Below, piece by piece: positions 12,859-26,592 of a stretch of 64,000 bases of DNA (position 1 is its first letter; each line of letters starts with the position of its first letter). The stretch is taken from NCBI GenBank assembly GCA_951640195.1, contig OX621166.1, positions 2,100,501 to 2,164,500 on the forward strand. The letters are read 5' to 3'. Origin of the DNA: Porpolomopsis calyptriformis. Lineage: Eukaryota > Basidiomycota > Agaricomycetes > Agaricales > Hygrophoraceae. The notes under the pieces were generated by a model, which made no database searches, was not told where the DNA came from, and worked only from the letters and a program-made list of their open reading frames with translations. The position numbers and the translations under genes are program-made.

Positions 12859-13236
12859 TGATATCAAAGATACCGCGTGTGCGGGCGACATATTTCAAAT
12901 GGGGGGTCGCAGTGAAGGACTTGAATGATGTACACACACACACATGCATGCATAGCCAAGAATTGCTATTACTGTAAATACAAATCGATAATTTTGTTGA
13001 GTGGTCGATCGGATGTAAGAAACCTTATTACATAATAGATTTCGATCTCCGCTTTATTGCCCCGCATTAGAGTAGTTTGAGACTGATTTACGAGGTCTGA
13101 ACCCGATGCGTGGCTTGTCTCGTCCCACATCACTTCTGGACGATCTGTAATTCTTCACACACTCTTGGGCATCTTGTTTAATTCGGTATGTTTGCTCAGC
13201 TCACGCGAGGGCTGTACTGATAGTTCGAACAGAACA
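12859..13236. other. Intergenic region with CA/ATGC microsatellite
   Basis: 378 bp between two plus-strand genes. A (CA)n run followed by repeated ATGC is visible near 12931-12952. A probable 5' UTR intron (donor near 13187, acceptor near 13232) precedes the next start codon. No other feature seen. Confidence 0.45.
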
Positions 13237-13807
13237 ATGGAAACCATTACAGCGATTCTCCCCTCATCTGTTAATCAACCTAGCCAAGCTATCATCGCCT
13301 CTCGCATGTCACCAAGCGCAGTGTCTTCGATCCAAAGAAAGCCGAAAATCACGTATCGTTCTCCGTCGTCAGCCCAGATTCCAACCGAGCTCCGGATGGA
13401 GGCATCTGCCCCACGCGCGGTGGTGGTGAAGTTCGCGACACCGTCTTCGTGTGTTGGTGTCAAGTCAGAGAGGATGGTGATTCAGCCCGGTGCAAGACAC
13501 GTGCCGTACGTTATAGAGAAGAACGCGATGCCGAAACGCAAGAAATACCCAATGGGCCCACCCCTGCCGTTGTACCATCCGATGGGTCCTCTGGCACTGT
13601 CGCTGCCTGAACTGGACCCGACCACGCTGGGACTTCCTGCGCTGGGGGGGATAGACGAGAGTGGGCGTCGGTCGTCGTCGCGTGCGCGTCGACCGGCTGC
13701 GAAATTGCGGGAGGCGGAGGGGGACGAGGGAGGGGGAGCGAACGGGAACGGGAACGGGAACGGGCCTGAGGGCACGGGTGTTGGTATTGTTGCTGTTTCA
13801 GGTTGTT

Positions 13808-13842
<35 letters not shown>

Positions 13843-14220
13843 ACGCGAGCGGCGGCAGGGGGTGCACCCGTGCGGGAGGGGAGGGAGAGGGGAGGGGCGA
13901 GGAGGAAGAGGAACGGGGGAGGTCGACGGAGGAGGAGGGAGGGGGATGACGGGGATAGCGCGTACCCGGCGAAACGGGCGCGAAACGGGAGAGGGATCGC
14001 GTCGGGATCAGGGAACGCGGCGCGAGAAGGAAGTGCAGGGGTTGAGTCGGCGGTAACGGAGACGACCGGAGGTGGGGGTGGGGTGGGCGGCGGCGGCGGC
14101 GGCGGAGAAGTGGTATCGTCAGGATTAGAAGATATCAAAGGGCCGGGTCGACGGTCGAACCGGAGAAAAGGAAATGGGAAATTAAGAGAATCAAGTGGAA
14201 GCGAAAGCACGATAATGTGA
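13237..14220 (+). CDS. Low-complexity protein with one compact conserved-looking block
   Basis: Not a recognised family. The ATG at 13237 follows a likely 5' UTR splice acceptor, and the frame is open to 14220 without introns (327 codons). The N-terminal half is ordinary sequence and includes the block KYPMGPPLPLYHPMGPLALS followed by LPELDPTTLGLPALGG (about 13540-13650), whose low codon degeneracy and aromatic/proline content look selected. The rest is Asn/Gly, Pro/Thr, Arg/Lys and Gly runs fed by GC-rich trinucleotide repeats, so the antisense strand is also open for over 700 bp by composition. Basic clusters such as RRKRNGGGRRRRREGD could act as nuclear localisation signals. Coding status is likely; function unknown. 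Confidence 0.55.
13808..13845 (+). repeat. (GCC)n(GAC)n trinucleotide repeats inside a coding region
   Basis: A GCC-type run passes directly into a GAC-type run, encoding consecutive Pro and then Thr residues in the frame of the low-complexity gene. The period of three preserves the frame if copy number changes. Confidence 0.75.
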
Positions 14221-14359
14221 TTATAATATGATAAATACCATTTTAGGAAAGTCGATCACTTAATCAAATCGACTCGCGCGGTTTCCAACTATTCCACGCG
14301 ATTCCGCTAGTAACGAATGATGTCCTCTTTAATTTCTTTCTCTCTTTCTCTCTACCACC

Positions 14360-17300
14360 ATGGAGGAGTTTCGTCCTGCGAGGAGGAGCAGTGGAATATA
14401 TGTCAATTACGACCAGCCAACAATTGCCTCCAACGACTCTCTAACCTGTATTTCCCGTCCTCTTCTACTTTTTGTCTCAACTCACTACGTCCACAGCTCA
14501 TGCCGCCCCACCCGCCGGTTCCCGCTTCACAGAGGGCGACGCCATCACCGTCTCTACCTCCGACCACGCCATCGGCGCCGGCGCTGCACCCATACGCAGC
14601 CAAGGGTACACCCGTACCAACCCTCCCCCTCCCCCTCCCCCTCCTCCCCTCCCCTTCTACAAGAAGCGCAGGTTCATTATCTCCCAGATAATCATCGTCC
14701 CGCTTGGTATCGCTCTCCTCTTCATTCTTTTGTTCCCCGTCGTCCGAGCCATCGTCCAACTTGTCATCAACAAATCCGTCCTCAACGTCGACCTCGCTTC
14801 CATTTCCTCCACTCAAAACCAGACGTGAGTCCACCTGGTTTCTTCATCTCCTTCCTCATTCTTTTTTCAAACAGCTTCCAGCTCGGGCTCCAAGGAACTG
14901 TGCGTTTCATATCCCTCTCCAGATTCCCAGTAGCCCTTAGTTTACATTAGGTCTCTCACACCGGCATTTTCCCCGCCAAAATTCAGTTCACCGAGCCGGC
15001 CAATGTCACCTGGCTGGAAACTAACGGTACCCAGACACCGCTCGGTTACATGTCACTCTCTCCCATTTCAGCAAAGAATAAACATGCCATCATCAACCAA
15101 ACCACCGCCTTCATGATCACCGACCAAGATGCCTTCGGTCGATTTACCGCTTACATGATTACTGCCCAGAGCTTTACTTGGAGGTTGACGAGCCATAACT
15201 TGCGTGTTCAGGCCATGCAATTCCCTGTCGTAAAAGGTGTCTCGTTCAACAAGCACCTCACTCTCGCCGGTAAGACCCGTCTTCCCTCCCCCGCAATCTT
15301 GCCAATAATCTCCTCGACCAGGCATCAACAGTTTTTCGGGAAACGTCCTTTTGCAAGACTTGCAGTTGCCCAGCGACAATCCTAAAGGTGGCATCAACTT
15401 TATCGCTGTCACTCAGCTCACCAACCCGAGGTAATTTAAAATCACGTCGAAGAACGCGATGCTTATTCCGCTTCCTAGTCCATTCGCCCTCAATCTCGGT
15501 ACCGTCGTTTTTGGTCTCTCATACAAGAGCACTCTTCTGGGATCAGGCTCGGCTTTCGACACCGCAATTGTGAGTTATCTCGCTCTCGTCCCGTCGTGAT
15601 CAGAATAAACCGGTTCAACAGGCCCCGGGATCCAATGTTATCAAACTTGCCGGTGTCTTGCAGCCCCAGACTTCCGCGTCTGACCTTGCAGCCGTCTCTC
15701 AGCTGTTTACAAACTACATCAACGGAGACTCATCCCCCGTGGTTGCAAGCGGAGAGTCTACGATGCAAACAGACAACACCACCGTCTCCTGGCTCACCCA
15801 AGGAATACAGGCTCTCCAACTCAACGTGCCCTTCAAGTCCGCCGCCCCAATAGACCCCATCAAGACCATCTCGATCGGACAGTTCAGTCTCGCATTCTCT
15901 GCCGCGGATGCTTGGGCTCCTTTGGTGAAGAGCAATACCGTGCAGGCTTCTCTTCGTAAGCGTTCGTTCTGGCGAAATATGGGTACGCTCATCTCAAATT
16001 CGTCCAGGACTCCCATTTGGTTTCGACATCTCCATCGGCCAGATCCAAAACAACTTCAATCTCAGCCGAGGTGGTTCATATATCGCCGGTCTCTCGACTG
16101 TACGTCTTCCTAGTTTCTCCGTTCCAGACACTCAATTTACTTGCCTGATCACAACAGCCCATGGGTGCGTCCAAGTCGAATATCACCGTCTACGGGAGTG
16201 CAAATACATCTGGCACGATCAACATCAACATCGACGGTACCTTGGATTGCCCGCAGGAGGATCACGCCGGTTTTTCTTCCTTCAGTTCGTCCCAGATTCT
16301 TTTTACTGTTATGATATGACATGTCATTGATTTCTGTCGCATAGCCACCGATCTTACGAGTCTCTCTGAAGCAGATTTCCGTCTCGTCGGAAATTCTTCC
16401 GCTGTCGCTAACATGAGCATCGGCCAAATCACCCTCAACCCGATCAAAGTCAACGTTTCCACCAGCTTGCTCGGTTTGAAAGGCCTCAATGGTTTGACGA
16501 CTATCGAGAGCGTTGATGTGATGGGAGGGACACCGAACGCTCTCAACTTGAGCATTTCTGGTAACCTACACACTCCCTTTATCTGGGGCCTAACTAACCC
16601 TTCGGCCAGTCAACATATTCAATCCGTCCAACTTGAATCTGGTTACCGGTGACCTGAGTGAGTTTTACGTGGCGGAATTACCTGACCGCGGCTTATAATA
16701 TTTGGTTAGCCTTGCAACTTTTCAGGGAAGGAGCGCTTCTTGGTACCGCACTTTTGCCGAACTTGACACTTCCCATGGGCAACAATTCCCTCACTGCATC
16801 GTCGCAATTCGAGGTAAATTCTGACAACTTTTGGAATGAGACGCGAAGACCTTATGCCTCCCCCAGGCAAACAACAATCCTCTAGGTACTCAAACCCTCG
16901 ATGACTTTCTCAGCAAGAAGGGTAAGTTTGACTTAGGTGCACTCGATATTGGCTGATCCTCTCTAGACGTCCCTCTCAACATTGCTGGCTACAACGGGAG
17001 TACCCAGGTCGCCTCTCTCTTGCAGGCGTTTGAAAGTCTGAACATCAGTGTCACGCTCCCCGGCATGAAGACTAACCTGTTGGGTTCGGCTGCATTTGAA
17101 GGTAATGTGCATTCCTTCGGATGTAGTGCTTTCAGTCTCGACTAAATATTGTATAGTTCTTCCCACTACCGGCCGCGTCAATAATATCACTCACGTATCG
17201 GTCGATCTCGTGAATCCTTTCACCGCCGCACTCCAGATCACGCAGATATCTTCCACCGTGTCATATCGAGGGATAACCTTGGGTACCATTAACTCAAACG

Positions 17301-20300
17301 CCAGCTTTTCTGCTGCCGGAAAGTCGACGACTACTTCTCCAGCGTTGGACTTGGACATGAACTTTGACCCCGCTGCTCTGTTTACGATCACCCGTTCGCT
17401 GGCATTAGAAGCCGGCTTGGATGTCGCCCCGTTGGACTCCATCGTTCAACTTGGCGGGATTCAATACCTGCCGGTCACTAACAACACCACGCCCCCATCC
17501 CGGCGCCAAGCAAATGAATTCTCGTCAGCATAGATTTTTTTGGTAGTGGAACATTAACTGTCTTGCTCACCGCGCGTGTGTGTAGTGGCTTCAATCTGAT
17601 CAACTTCGTCGATTCTGCATTCAAGAAGCTTCGGTCTGATGTTCAATTATCCGTGGACGTCATTATCGGTAACTTTGGTTTCTGTTTGTCTTGTGGTGAA
17701 GTAAAGGTGACGATACCCGATTCAGGCCAATACAAGACAACGCTGCAATACACTCAGCTTGGTGTCCCTACCAAGACAGATAGCAGTCTCAATCTCATTT
17801 TGCCCATTTTAGCTCAACCCATTGTCCAGAAGTTGGTTACAGGATCAGTATTGAGGTGAGGCGTTGGAACTGTCTCATCTTGATACCCTTTTAACCAGAA
17901 TCCTCTCGCAGCATCGACACAGTGCTCATAACCAACCCTCAACAACAGTCGTTTGGTAGGGCATACACATTCTAGTATTGTGCGATATTTCCACTAAGAT
18001 ATGATGGTTATAGGTACTACGTTAAAGGGAGCCATTACCCAAGCCGGTCCTTGTACGTCTCCTTTGCCACCTGCTGTCGTGTTGGTGTTCATTTTGGTGC
18101 ACTTTACAGTTGATGCCACGATAGCTTTCGGATCTGGATTGACCGTTGCGTTCTCGGGAGCGCCTCTCGGAACTCTTAAGATGGGTGATGTCAAGCTTGT
18201 TGGAGATGTAGGCGCAACCATTGACACGACATCGACATTTGAGGTTGCGAGTGTTGACCAGCTGACGGCATTCACTAAGGTCGCGTTTCTCTCATGGATT
18301 CATTTGAGATCTTGGTTTTTACGATCTATTTCCAGACCTTGCTTACTGAACAGTCGTTTGATTGGACTATTACGGGACAAAACCTTACAGGTAAGCTTCG
18401 TTATTGGATTTACTGCTTCTTCCGATTGATTGACTTTTCTTGAATTCTAGTTAGCGCCCTCGGTTAGTTATTTGAACTATTGTGGTGACAACAAACTAAT
18501 AAGTCGCTCAGGTATCAATGTCCCTGGGGTTAGCCTCACGGCGAAGACAGTCACTCTGAAAGGGTTCAATGGGCTTAAGGGCGGTGTCACTATCAATTCT
18601 TTCGATTTACCTTCCAATGACCCCGCTGGTGGTATTCACCTCACCATTCAAGCAAGCACTACAAACGTGAGCTTCCAATGTTCTACCTTTCTGCACTTTC
18701 TTACCCCCTATACTTGAAGCCTTCACAAGTTGGGGTCCAACTCAGTTCCATCGCTTTCAACACGTTCGTCGGTGACGTTATGATTGCGCCTGTCGCTAGC
18801 ACGGGCGAAATAACTCTTGCACCTGGGTCAACTTCGCCATTGTCCCTGGTCGGCCGCCTTATTGCTCAAACCTCCCCCGACGGTCTGGCAGCTGTGTCTG
18901 GTGTCTTCAACAATTTCATTCACGGGCAGAATAGCAATGTAGTAGTGCAAGGTGTCAGTGCAGGACCAAGCGACGTGCGTATTCCCCTCATCTTCACAAA
19001 ATTAAACTCTTTCACCGGCTCTGACCCTCCGCGACGATTTCTTCTCAGGTGACTTGGCTTAATGAAGGCATCAAAAGTTTACAAGTCGCTACTGTTCTGC
19101 CAAATCAAGGACCGTTGAATCTCATCAAGTCCATCAACCTCAACCAGCTCACGCTCCTTTTCACCGAGAACACGGCGTACGATCCCTCGACCAGCAGCAA
19201 GTCCACCACAGCTGCCTTTAGCCTGCCCTTCGCGTTTCCTGTTGATATCACCACCTTGGAGCAGAACATTACGGTTGGCTCCCAAGGCCAGCCCTTCGCC
19301 CTGCTCGCGTTACCCAAAGCACCTAGCACGACCGATGTGGGGAAAAGAGTAATCACCTTAACGTTTGACAACATTCCATTTGCGGTGTTCGGTGATCAGC
19401 ATAACACGTTTAACAACTTTATCGCCGCGACAACCGTCGGCGGCACACAGACGTTGCAGCTTTCCGGTGCTGCCAATGCTGATGCTCAAACTGCTGTGGG
19501 GCTGTTGTCGTTATCTGCGATTAATTTCTCCGTCGACTCTACTATCCAAGGCTTGGAAGGTTTGAATGCCAAGCCGGTCATTGTCCACAATCTGGATGTG
19601 AATCACGGCTTCCCTGATCATTTGCTCATTACCGTAAACACTGGTCTCTTCAATCCAAGGTGAGTTTATTTCATAACGAAGGATGGGCCGGCGGTTCTGA
19701 CCCCCCCTCCTCCTCCCGCGTTCAGTAACCTGACCATAGGCATGGGTCTCCGCAATTCAATTTCGTATTCATTCTGATATTGGTGCAGGTACTGGCGATG
19801 TGTCCTTCTCGCTGCAATTTGAGTGCGTACAAGGCTGCTTTCACCTCAACCGTTTTTTTTTTTTTTGACCCCGCATCCCGCCAGAGATCAAACGATTGGC
19901 TCGGCTGATCTGGTATGTTCGGCGACGAATATTGATCAATGATGATTTTGACACTCTTGTTCCAGAGCAATCTGGTCATTACGCCTGGTAACGCCTCTTA
20001 CCCAACAGGTGTGATAAATTGTGTGCCTTTCTCGAGGGTTGGCGGTTCATGGATTCTTTGATAGACGTCGAATTTGCGCCGCAGGGTGGAGCGGTTGCCG
20101 CAGGTCAAGCATTACTGCAGAATTTCTTGCAAGGCGTCGATTCCGCGACAACCATATTCGGAACATCAGGCTCTACTCAAATCCAGTCGTTGCAGTCCGC
20201 TCTTTCACAAATCAAACTTTCCCCTGTTACCATCCCGGCCTTGCATCAGAATCTCATTACCAGTACATCATTGACGTTCCCAGTTGACATTGTGCAAACG

Positions 20301-23300
20301 GGAGTTGCATCTGCTTCGTTCGCCCTGTCGAACCCGTTCACGGCCAGCATAAATCTTTTACAGGTAGGAGCAACAGCGACATTCCATGGCCTTAATTTAG
20401 GCACCATCAACCACGTCGATATTTCCTCCTCCCCGATTCATGCTGCTGGGCACAGCAACATCACTTCGCCTCCCTTACCCCTCAACTTTAACTTGGATCC
20501 TGTCACTATCATTAAGCTTTTGAGTATACTCGCACAAGAAAATAACGTCGACCTTGGCCCGTTGGTACAACTGTTCTCCATTATTCTCAGCAACCCTCAT
20601 GCCCAGACTACGGTGAATGGTTCGATGCTAGAGCGTAATACGAAATTAACTCCTTATGAAATATCTAGGTTAACACAAGCGTGGACACGTCACCGCCGAC
20701 ATGTGTTAGGTGAGATCCACCGTTTTGACTGCCAAATGTTCACATTCTTACTCTTCGAGATCTTCTATAGTGGTAACCAGTTTGATGTTGGTGGTGCCAT
20801 TTTGAAAGCTTTGTCCGGCCTCCGAGTTGACCTTGCTGTGGACTCGAGCGTCAAACTTGATGATTGTATGTTTTGGAGCACGGATGAAGACGATCGTTAC
20901 TGACCGAACAACAGTCCCCACCCAGCTGTCTTTCAACCAGTCTAATGTTCCAGCCATTGTACGCAGTCTTTTCCACTGTTCACGAAGAGGAGCTTAATGA
21001 GTTTTGTGTTCCGGTAGACTGATAAAACTGCGTTGTTCTTGATCGGGGCTGTCTCTGCCCCGATTGCACAGGACCTCGTTAATGGTGCTTCATTGGTATT
21101 TTCTGAAGCCAACATCACGTTAGTCTTTTTTTTTCGCTTTGATTCTGACAGTGAGACTTAGGGTGCGCTGAACTAGGAACCTGTCCGACGAAGGCTTCGA
21201 TCTATCACTGAAAGGATCCCTGACGAATGTGGGACCACTTGACGCTCTCATCACTTTTGTTGAGCCGGTCACGTAAGTTAATTGTCTGTAGAGGATGTCT
21301 CGCGCCTCTTAATACTCTTATGCAGTGTGACGTTCCAAGGGCAAAACATTGCAACCATCGCTCTTCCACCAGGTGTGTTGTATCGAACTCGCTTTCGAGA
21401 ACTTGGCACTTACCATTCATGTAGTTTGCGCGGCGGCCAATACTGGAGTGCCAGATTACCAACCCAATGCACACCTGACGATCACAGACTTGGCTGCGTG
21501 CGTTTGATTTCATTTCCGCGTGCAACGGTATCTTATCTCACCTTCCATTTAGATTTACATCGTTTGCTACGTTCCTGCTTCACAACCCTAGCTTCGAGTG
21601 GACCATTTCGACACCAAAGCTTCGTGTTAATGCACTTGGGACCATCTTCGACAACGTTTCCCTGTCGAAACAAGTCACGTTCAAGGCGTTCAATGGCCTG
21701 CCAGGGGTCACGATCAATAACTTCCAGCTTCCGTCGGATGATCCAGCCGGTGGTATTCACATTGAAACGGGCGTCCTTATCCCATCGCAGGCTCGTCAGT
21801 AGTGTTTTTTTCTCTAATTTTTCTGCTTTCCGTTGCTCATCTTTGCCAAAAAGAACTCGGCATCGATCTGGGTACTGTGGGATTCCAAGCCTATTTCGAA
21901 AACACCCTTGTTGGACGTAAGTGTGCCCCGCCTGTCCATTCTTAAGAGATCACCAACCGAAAACCTTACGTTATGTAGCCCTGTCGGCGAGCAACTTGGA
22001 TTTGGCGCCGTCCTCAACAACGCAATCCAAACTAGCCGGACGCATCCTTCCTCAGAGTGGTTCCGATTTGAATACCATTGGCAGCCTTTTCTCGCAATTT
22101 TTGGCAGGGACTAATGTGACCTTGACGGCAAAGGGTGATTCAGTTCAACCCGCTGGTTCCAGCCAGCCCGTGTCGTGGCTCAGTACCGCCTTCAAGACAC
22201 TGTCGCTCAATGTCATTCTGCCTGGTCAGAAACTCCAAGTTATCCAATCGATCGCCCTCTCGGATCTTGCTGTTACGATGCAAACCCCAGACCAAGCATT
22301 CACGCCTCTCACTAGCTCTCAACACACATTGGCCCAATACAAGAACCCATTCGGGTTCTCTCTTCAGGTTATCGAAGCTGCAGAGGACATCATACTAAAT
22401 TCTGCAGGCGTGGATATTGCTGAGGTATGTAGGTGGAGTATCCAGGTTGCTGGTTACTAACTCTTGTGACTAGCTCAAACTTGCTAAAGCGCCCGCCAAT
22501 GGTGGAGTGTCGACCGGAAATGTAGCCGATCTGGTTATTTCGTTCCAGAACCAGCCATTGCACTCGCTCAACGACCAGGCATTCGGACTGATGTTCGCGG
22601 GCGTAACGCTCTTGCCGTCTGTCAACTTGCGACTTAGAGGAACTGCGGATGTCACGGCTCGAACTACGATTGGTAACGTTCCCATCTCCAGCATCCCCTT
22701 CGATGTCCCTTCCAGCTTGGCAGGTAGGCGTACTTTTATGCAGTTGAATTCCAGTCGCTCATCGTGGTCATGCGCTAGGTATCAATTCCTTCGGAGGGAC
22801 GGCGTCTCTGAGCAACGTTTCGGTTACTGGTAGTGGAGGACAGGGCGGGAATCAATTTATTGTGGCACCGCTCACGACCACACTTCGCAATCCGTCTAAT
22901 GTGTCGCTGCAAACTGTGGATATTGCCCTTCCGGTGATATTCAATGATGTCGTGATTGGGCGTGCTGCGATCAACGTAAGTCTAAGCCATTCTAGGCTTG
23001 TCGATCGATCGATTGGATGTTGTCTATCTTAGCCGTTCAATCTTCATCCGGGTGAAAACACGATTCCCACCGAATTCCATTATGAACCACAGAATCAGAA
23101 TGATACTGTGGCACAGGTATGGTGTCTTCGATCTCTAGTGTGGATGAGTTGATGACAGGTACTTTTAGAGCTTCTTGTCTGAGTTCTTACAAGGGAGCAC
23201 CCCTATCCCTCTCACGATCAAAGGTGACTCTGCCAGTACGCCATTCGCCTCTCTTCAGCCCGCATTAGGGGGAATGCAACTGTCTACCAACCTGAATGGT

Positions 23301-24092
23301 ATGTCTTGATCTGTATTTATACCTGTGCTCGTATGGATTACCCCCCCAGGATTGCACGTTCCACCTTTGATCACCCACGTCACCGTTACGATCTCAGTGG
23401 ATACTCTGGTCACAAATTTGGTCTCTGTGAACTTTGATGTGTGTTCTACATTCATTTGTGATAACCCTTGTCTGAAATGATGGTTTTAGTTCTTCAATCC
23501 ACTACCTACTGATCTCGTCATCAAATTTGTGCAATCCGACGCTTCCGTGGGTGGCCAAATTTTCGCACATTTTGAGCAGGCGTTCGACAATTTCGTTGTC
23601 CCGGCCGGTGGATCAGCCAACAGCGGTGAATTTGGAAACGTGCTACTCACTCAAGGCGCCCTCGGATCCCTGGGCATCATTCCTTTGGGCGAACTCGACA
23701 TTGCCGCGGCATCTACTGCATTGTGCGTCCCCGTTTAGAATCCCTTATTCATTTTTTTATCCACTTACATATTTTCTCTGAATGTCAGAGTGGGTGTTGG
23801 TGGTTATCAAGTTCCTTGGCTGCAGATCACGCAAAAGCGCGTGCCGACGACGTATAATGTTGGTCTCAACCTGGATGTGCCGCCTAATGGCGGCAAATCC
23901 GCTGCGTCACCACATTCGACGTCGACGTCGGTCTCGACTGGAAAAACCGTTCCACCATCAACCTCCAGCGCGGCTGCAAGTCCGCCTGTAACGACGGTGA
24001 GTGACATGCTATCATGACACGAGGATTCGCAATTGAATCAGTTCCTGTAGACCTCTCCTCATGAGACATCATCCGCATCTGCAAGTCCTTAA
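14360..24092 (+). CDS. Giant DUF3712 / Tag1-like membrane-anchored protein with three tandem modules
   Basis: The start ATG at 14360 has a good context (ACCACCATGG) and splices to an exon with a Pro-rich stretch, a basic FYKKRR motif and one transmembrane helix (about 14670-14760), predicting an N-in protein with a huge lumenal or extracellular part. That part consists of beta-rich, LEA-like DUF3712 sequence with many N-glycosylation sites, broken by about 30 short introns. Three modules repeat the same landmarks: FQLGLQGTVSHTG / FGTTLKGAITQAGP / FDLSLKGSLTNVGP; LPSDNPKGGINF / LPSNDPAGGIHL / LPSDDPAGGIHI (near 15365, 18610, 21735); and VSWLTQGIQAL / VTWLNEGIKSL / VSWLSTAFKTL (15785, 19050, 22170). 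The last exon, after an intron beginning at 24000, ends with stop at 24090-24092. In yeast, Tag1 (YLR173W) is a vacuolar membrane protein that helps end autophagy; assigning that role here is inference. Exon borders were not all checked, so the gene could be split. Confidence 0.8.
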
Positions 24093-24847
24093 AGTTGTTG
24101 GTGATATGTTATTCGACTTTTAATTGTTTTTTTCTTTTCTCTTTTCACATTCGTTGGGGGGGTTTCGCGTTCGGATCGCATGCACACGTTTTCAGCACAA
24201 TGACTCTGCAATAGTCCCGTGAATTGTTCAATCAAATTCTTACTTATTCTTGCATTAGTAGCCAGAGCTTTTCTTCTCATACCCCCAGTAGAACAACAAA
24301 ATCGATCGTGCATCAGGCTTCAGACGCGAGCAAAGGTTGTACATTAACAAGGTATATTGGTCCTATCTTCACGCTGTAGCTCTGTGGATTACCGGCCCTT
24401 GGCAACTTCATCATGCCATATAACAATTTGGCGGCAGGCGTTTATCTTATCTTTGGACCCAAGCCAACAGGGTTTATGATGGCCGCACATCCTTCCCCCT
24501 GCCTTGGAACACGACCCACCAGCACACTTCCCCTTTGGAAATAAGAGCCTCTCACTTGTCGACAACCTCAGGTCGTGCTTCAAGTTGGCGGTGAAGACTA
24601 CATTCCGAACAGCATCCCTCCACGACACTATCCTATTTCGTTACTGCCATTTCCCGTTTGTTGGTCGTCATTCACATGGTATTGTCGAGCTACAGTGGAA
24701 AATGAACTTGAACCCAACGCAGGAAATATGCCTGTGGGGTAAGTGGTGAATTGGCAGGAGAGTCGCATTAGCCCAGCATTTTTCACACCCCTGGTAGCTT
24801 TAGACGTAATCGTGTATTGCAATTTTGGCCGGCTCTGTGGTTCACTC
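24093..24847. other. Intergenic region, no gene seen
   Basis: 755 bp between the giant gene and the CoA-transferase gene. Short frames on both strands have no recognisable content. It should hold the 3' UTR of one gene and the promoter of the other. Confidence 0.45.
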
Positions 24848-26592
24848 ATGCCTGTACTCAATCATTTATCCTCCAGCATTGTCCTATCAACCAGATTCAG
24901 GTTCTCACGTTTTCAATCGACTAATGTGCCAACACATGGCATTCCCCCGCCGTTGTCGGGTATCAGGATTCTTGATCTTACCCGCATACTCGCTGGTCCC
25001 ACAGCTACCATGTTGCTAGCCGATTTGGGAGCAGATGTGATCAAGGTCGAAGAAGTGACCAAGGGAGATGATACACGTGGGTAATTACTGTCGACTTTGT
25101 GCAATCTAGCTTGCTTAATCTCGATAGGATCATGGAGGCCGCCTTCCGCTCCGCTTATCTCCAATACGCCTAAGGAAAGCTCCCATTTACCTCCTGAATC
25201 TGCCTATTTTCTCGCAGTGAATAGGAATAAGAGGTCGATCACCGTTAATTTCAGAAGACCCGAGGGACGGGAGATAATAGAGAGGCTTGTGAAAAAGTCG
25301 GATGTGCTTGTGGAGAACTTTGTCTCTGGAAAGCTCGCTTCTATGGGATTGGGTTGGGAAGCCTGCAACAAGATCAATCCGCAATTGATTTATGCTTCTA
25401 TAACTGGTATGCCTGTCCCCTTTATTGCCGGTCGGTTTTCCGACTGCATATTTTAAGGGTATGGTCAAACCGGTCCTTACAGAGAGACACCGGGGTATGA
25501 TGTGGTGGTTGAAGGCGAAGCAGGGTTAATGCATATGTCAGCACCACCTGGATTTGTCTCGCCCCCGCAAGTCTTACAAGTCAACTTTTACAGAACCGGT
25601 GAACCTGATCGGCCCCCGTCCAAGGTTGGCGTTGCCGTTACGGATATCTCGACTGGACTCTACGCACATGGCGCGATAATGGCCGCTATCCTTTCTCGGC
25701 AGCAAACTGGGAGAGGTGCCTGGATTGACTGTAATCTCTTTGAAACTCAGGTGGGCGGCGTGTATTCACCGTCCTGCTAAAGCTCCTTATAGTTGCAGAC
25801 GTAGATTTCGGGTCTCGCAAATATAGCATCAAATTTCCTCATCGCCGGCCAGGAGGCATCCAGGCACGGGACTTCGCATCCATCTATTGTGCCCTACAGG
25901 GTCTTCCCTTGCAAGGATGGATATTTGATGATCGGAGCTGGTAACGATAAACAGGTAGACGACGAATGTTATATCTCACAGTCTCGTTCACGAGAGCTTT
26001 TTTCTATTACCGCAGTTTCGGCTTTTATGTCAAAAGGTGTTAGGAAAACCAGAGCTCGCGGATGATCCGAGGTTTTACTCCAACGACACACGTGTTTCCA
26101 ACAAAACAGAGCTGGAACATATCATTTCGAGTGTACTCGAGGAACAACCCGTCAATTACTGGTTACAGCTGTTTGATGGGCTGGGGTAGGTTCTGCATCT
26201 CTCCGTTAATGTGAGGTGTTTTGAACCCCGAGAAGTGTTCCGTCTGGGCCAATCAATAACCTCAAGCAAACGTTCGAACATCCTCAAGCTCTTGCCCGCG
26301 AAGTAACGGTGGAGGTCGATGCAAGTATTCATTTCTTTAGTTCGTCATACTCTTCTTGAATTGCGGGCAGCACCCTCGCGCGGGAAAAATCAAACTGGTT
26401 GCCCCGGCTGTGACTTACAACGGGCAGAGAATGCCTGTTAGGCGTGCGCCCCCTTGGCTATCCCAGCATACGACGGAGGTAAGGCTCTCGTGGTCTTTGT
26501 GGACCTCCAACAATATCGTTTTGCAGGTGCTGCTAGAGCTAGGATACGACAAGACAGAGATTGCACGACTACGCGACTGTGGCATTATCTAG
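24848..26592 (+). CDS. Class III CoA-transferase, mitochondrial (SUGCT / CaiB-BaiF type)
   Basis: Family III CoA-transferases move CoA between carboxylic acids; the closest eukaryotic type is succinate-hydroxymethylglutarate CoA-transferase of the mitochondrial matrix. The chosen ATG at 24848 gives an Arg/Ser-rich, acid-free leader ([20 protein letters not shown]), as expected for mitochondrial import. The enzyme follows: [114 protein letters not shown], and the C-terminal [15 protein letters not shown]. All stretches are in the usual order and full length. At least six introns are needed; the first uses donor GTGGGT so that DDTR joins SWRPP. The substrate is inferred from the family. Confidence 0.9.

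Noticed and set aside
13661..14056. Arg-rich plus-strand frame
   Set aside because: Out-of-frame reading of the same repeats; almost only R and G.
13482..14210. 242-codon minus-strand open frame rich in Pro, Val and Ser
   Set aside because: Product of GC-rich trinucleotide repeats read on the opposite strand of the low-complexity gene; no natural sequence features.
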